Position numbers and translations under genes: made by a program. Shown piece by piece: positions 6,692-7,388 of a stretch of DNA of 7,388 nucleotides. The notes beneath the pieces are model-generated. The model searched no databases. It was not told the origin of the DNA and saw only the letters and a program-made list of their open reading frames with translations. This stretch comes from an uncultured Collinsella sp. (GTDB lineage Bacteria > Actinomycetota > Coriobacteriia > Coriobacteriales > Coriobacteriaceae), in NCBI GenBank assembly GCA_902470915.1, contig CABRIB010000092.1:1-7388 (forward strand), given 5' to 3'. Each line of letters begins with the position of its first letter. Position 1 is the first letter of the stretch.

Positions 6692-7231
6692 CTATGCTCC
6701 TAGCGTATCTTGCGAAGCATCGCCCAGGTGCTCCGTCAATGCTGAATTCTGCAGCTGCTCAAGCTCATCTAAAACAGAGCGAGCCTCTTTAAATGTCTGC
6801 GCTACGCGTTCCTTGGTGCTCACCTTTTCTTCCTTAGGCTTAGGTCGAGCATCTTCGGTAATCGCGATGGCATTCGCAACGGCTAAGTCTCCTGTAAGCG
6901 TAATGGAAAGAGCGACCTCAACAACACCCAGCTCTTGAGCGATCTCGAGTGCACGGCCCGAAAGCAGCGCCTTCGGTTTGCCGAGTTTATCGCGCGTTAC
7001 CGAAACATCCTTGCGACCCACGCCTTGACTAAAACCCGTGCCAAGAGCTTTAAGCACCGCCTCGCGCGAAGCAAAGCGGCTGGCATAGTGAGCAGCGGGA
7101 CGCGATGATGCATCGCAATAAGCACGCTCTTCTTCGGTAAACACACGCCGAGCAAACGACGGCGTCTTTTCAAGAATTGATTTCATGCGGGAAATCTCGA
7201 CGATATCAACGCCGATACCAGCTTCAGCCAT
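6692..7231 (-). CDS. acpS: Holo-[acyl-carrier-protein] synthase AcpS with C-terminal extension
   Basis: Transfers 4'-phosphopantetheine from CoA to the conserved serine of apo-ACP, enabling fatty-acid synthesis; cytosolic, Mg2+-dependent and usually trimeric. The 179-residue product opens with the AcpS signature GVDIVEISRM (residues 7-16; Asp9 is the metal ligand) and carries RFASREAVLKALGTG (52-66), with the second metal ligand Glu57 and Lys61. Start chosen at the ATG at 7231, because GGAGGT lies 4 bases upstream and this gives the usual short N-terminus; an in-frame ATG at 7243 overlaps that SD. Two oddities: the usual C-terminal S-[IL]-[ST]-H motif reads SITL (109-112), with Leu112 in place of His, and about 53 residues (127-179), charged and probably helical, extend beyond the normal ~120-126-residue length. 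First gene of the operon; its TAG stop abuts the nnr ATG with no gap. Family assignment is firm; full activity is inferred. Confidence 0.93.
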   Translation of the reverse strand: MAEAGIGVDIVEISRMKSILEKTPSFARRVFTEEERAYCDASSRPAAHYASRFASREAVLKALGTGFSQGVGRKDVSVTRDKLGKPKALLSGRALEIAQELGVVEVALSITLTGDLAVANAIAITEDARPKPKEEKVSTKERVAQTFKEARSVLDELEQLQNSALTEHLGDASQDTLGA

Positions 7232-7235
7232 GTTC

Positions 7236-7241
7236 ACCTCC
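7236..7241 (-). promoter_or_regulatory. Ribosome binding site that fixes the acpS start
   Basis: GGAGGT on the minus strand, four bases before the ATG at 7231. It overlaps the upstream in-frame ATG at 7243-7241, which therefore cannot use it; this decides for the shorter protein beginning MAEAGIGVDIV. Confidence 0.8.
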
Positions 7242-7260
7242 ATATCGCACAGACTAAGTT

Positions 7261-7290
7261 ATTGTAGCCCGTTCACAGAAGATGCGACAA
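7261..7290 (-). promoter_or_regulatory. Proximal sigma70-type promoter of the acpS operon
   Basis: On the minus strand TTGTCG (7290-7285) lies 18 bases before TACAAT (7266-7261). The -10 matches the consensus at 5 of 6 positions and the -35 at 4 of 6. It would start transcription near 7254, giving a short leader of about 23 bases that contains the acpS SD. It lies just after the upstream terminator. Called from sequence only. Confidence 0.6.
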
Positions 7291-7296
7291 ACGAGG

Positions 7297-7326
7297 GTTA
7301 TAAAACACAGCTACTATGTGAGACAA
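7297..7326 (-). promoter_or_regulatory. Possible second, distal promoter of the acpS operon
   Basis: TTGTCT (7326-7321) and TATAAC (7302-7297) on the minus strand are also separated by 18 bases, the same layout as the proximal promoter 36 bases downstream. The spacer holds a short dyad, CACA-N7-TGTG (7306-7320), which could be an operator but is too short to name. Either promoter alone would suffice. Confidence 0.35.
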
Positions 7327-7340
7327 AAGCCCGCAAACGC

Positions 7341-7372
7341 AAAAAAGGGGGAGGCCGCGCGGCCTCCCCCTT
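7341..7372 (-). terminator. Rho-independent terminator of the gene to the right of the window
   Basis: A perfect self-complementary GC-rich block (7347-7370, GGGGGAGGCC pairing with GGCCTCCCCC), extended by two A-T pairs at 7345-7346/7371-7372, is followed on the minus strand by six T residues (7346-7341; two overlap the stem). On the plus strand the hairpin is followed by TTCC, not a T tract, so the minus strand is the functional reading. It would end transcription coming from the right and isolate the acpS operon. Confidence 0.85.
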
Positions 7373-7388
7373 CCAAGTTCAAGCGCAC

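Noticed and set aside
7232..7243. AcpS starting at ATG 7243.
   Set aside because: This ATG overlaps the GGAGGT that serves the ATG at 7231, and nothing resembling an SD precedes it.
7306..7320. CACA-N7-TGTG as a defined regulator operator.
   Set aside because: Only four paired bases per arm, which is readily expected by chance; mentioned only with the distal promoter.
7345..7372. The right-end hairpin as a plus-strand terminator.
   Set aside because: The plus strand continues TTCCAAG with no T tract, while the minus strand has TTTTTT directly after the stem.

Overview
The window carries one compact operon on the minus strand (read right to left, about 7254 down to 408) plus roughly 400 bases of gene-free, repeat-bearing sequence beyond its 3' end. 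Six genes lie head to tail with gaps of 0 to 12 bases or short overlaps: acpS (holo-ACP synthase), nnr (NAD(P)H-hydrate repair), alr (alanine racemase), a family 4 uracil-DNA glycosylase, tsaE, and a single ORF that fuses TsaB, RimI and TsaD. The alr-tsaE-tsaB-rimI-tsaD order is a familiar actinobacterial arrangement. The fairly high GC, the SD-led starts and the three-domain fusion suggest a Coriobacteriia member (Collinsella/Olsenella-like, Actinomycetota). This placement is inference from gene content, not a database match.

Right end (7232-7388): a strong minus-strand hairpin terminator with a T6 tract (7341-7372) closes whatever gene lies to the right. It is followed by one good and one weaker sigma70-type promoter and an ideal Shine-Dalgarno sequence, so the operon most likely starts at acpS.

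Operon body (408-7231): acpS activates the acyl carrier protein. nnr repairs hydrated NAD(P)H. alr makes D-alanine for peptidoglycan. The Fe-S uracil glycosylase removes deaminated cytosine from DNA. tsaE and the TsaB-RimI-TsaD fusion supply three of the four bacterial proteins needed for the N6-threonylcarbamoyl-adenosine (t6A37) modification of ANN-decoding tRNAs, with a bS18-type N-acetyltransferase placed between them. TsaC/Sua5, which makes the threonylcarbamoyl-AMP substrate, is not in the window. The set is housekeeping; tight spacing and SD sites inside preceding genes suggest co-transcription and translational coupling.

Left end (1-407): no credible gene. It holds two copies of a 71-base repeat in opposite orientation (10-80 and 291-361) whose hairpin stems differ by four compensatory base-pair changes. 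The right copy sits between perfect 33-base inverted arms (261-293 and 363-395). A third small hairpin lies at 132-150. This is the least explained part of the window and, with the triple fusion and the atypical AcpS, the best candidate for a second look. I see no defence system, CRISPR array, prophage or transposase.
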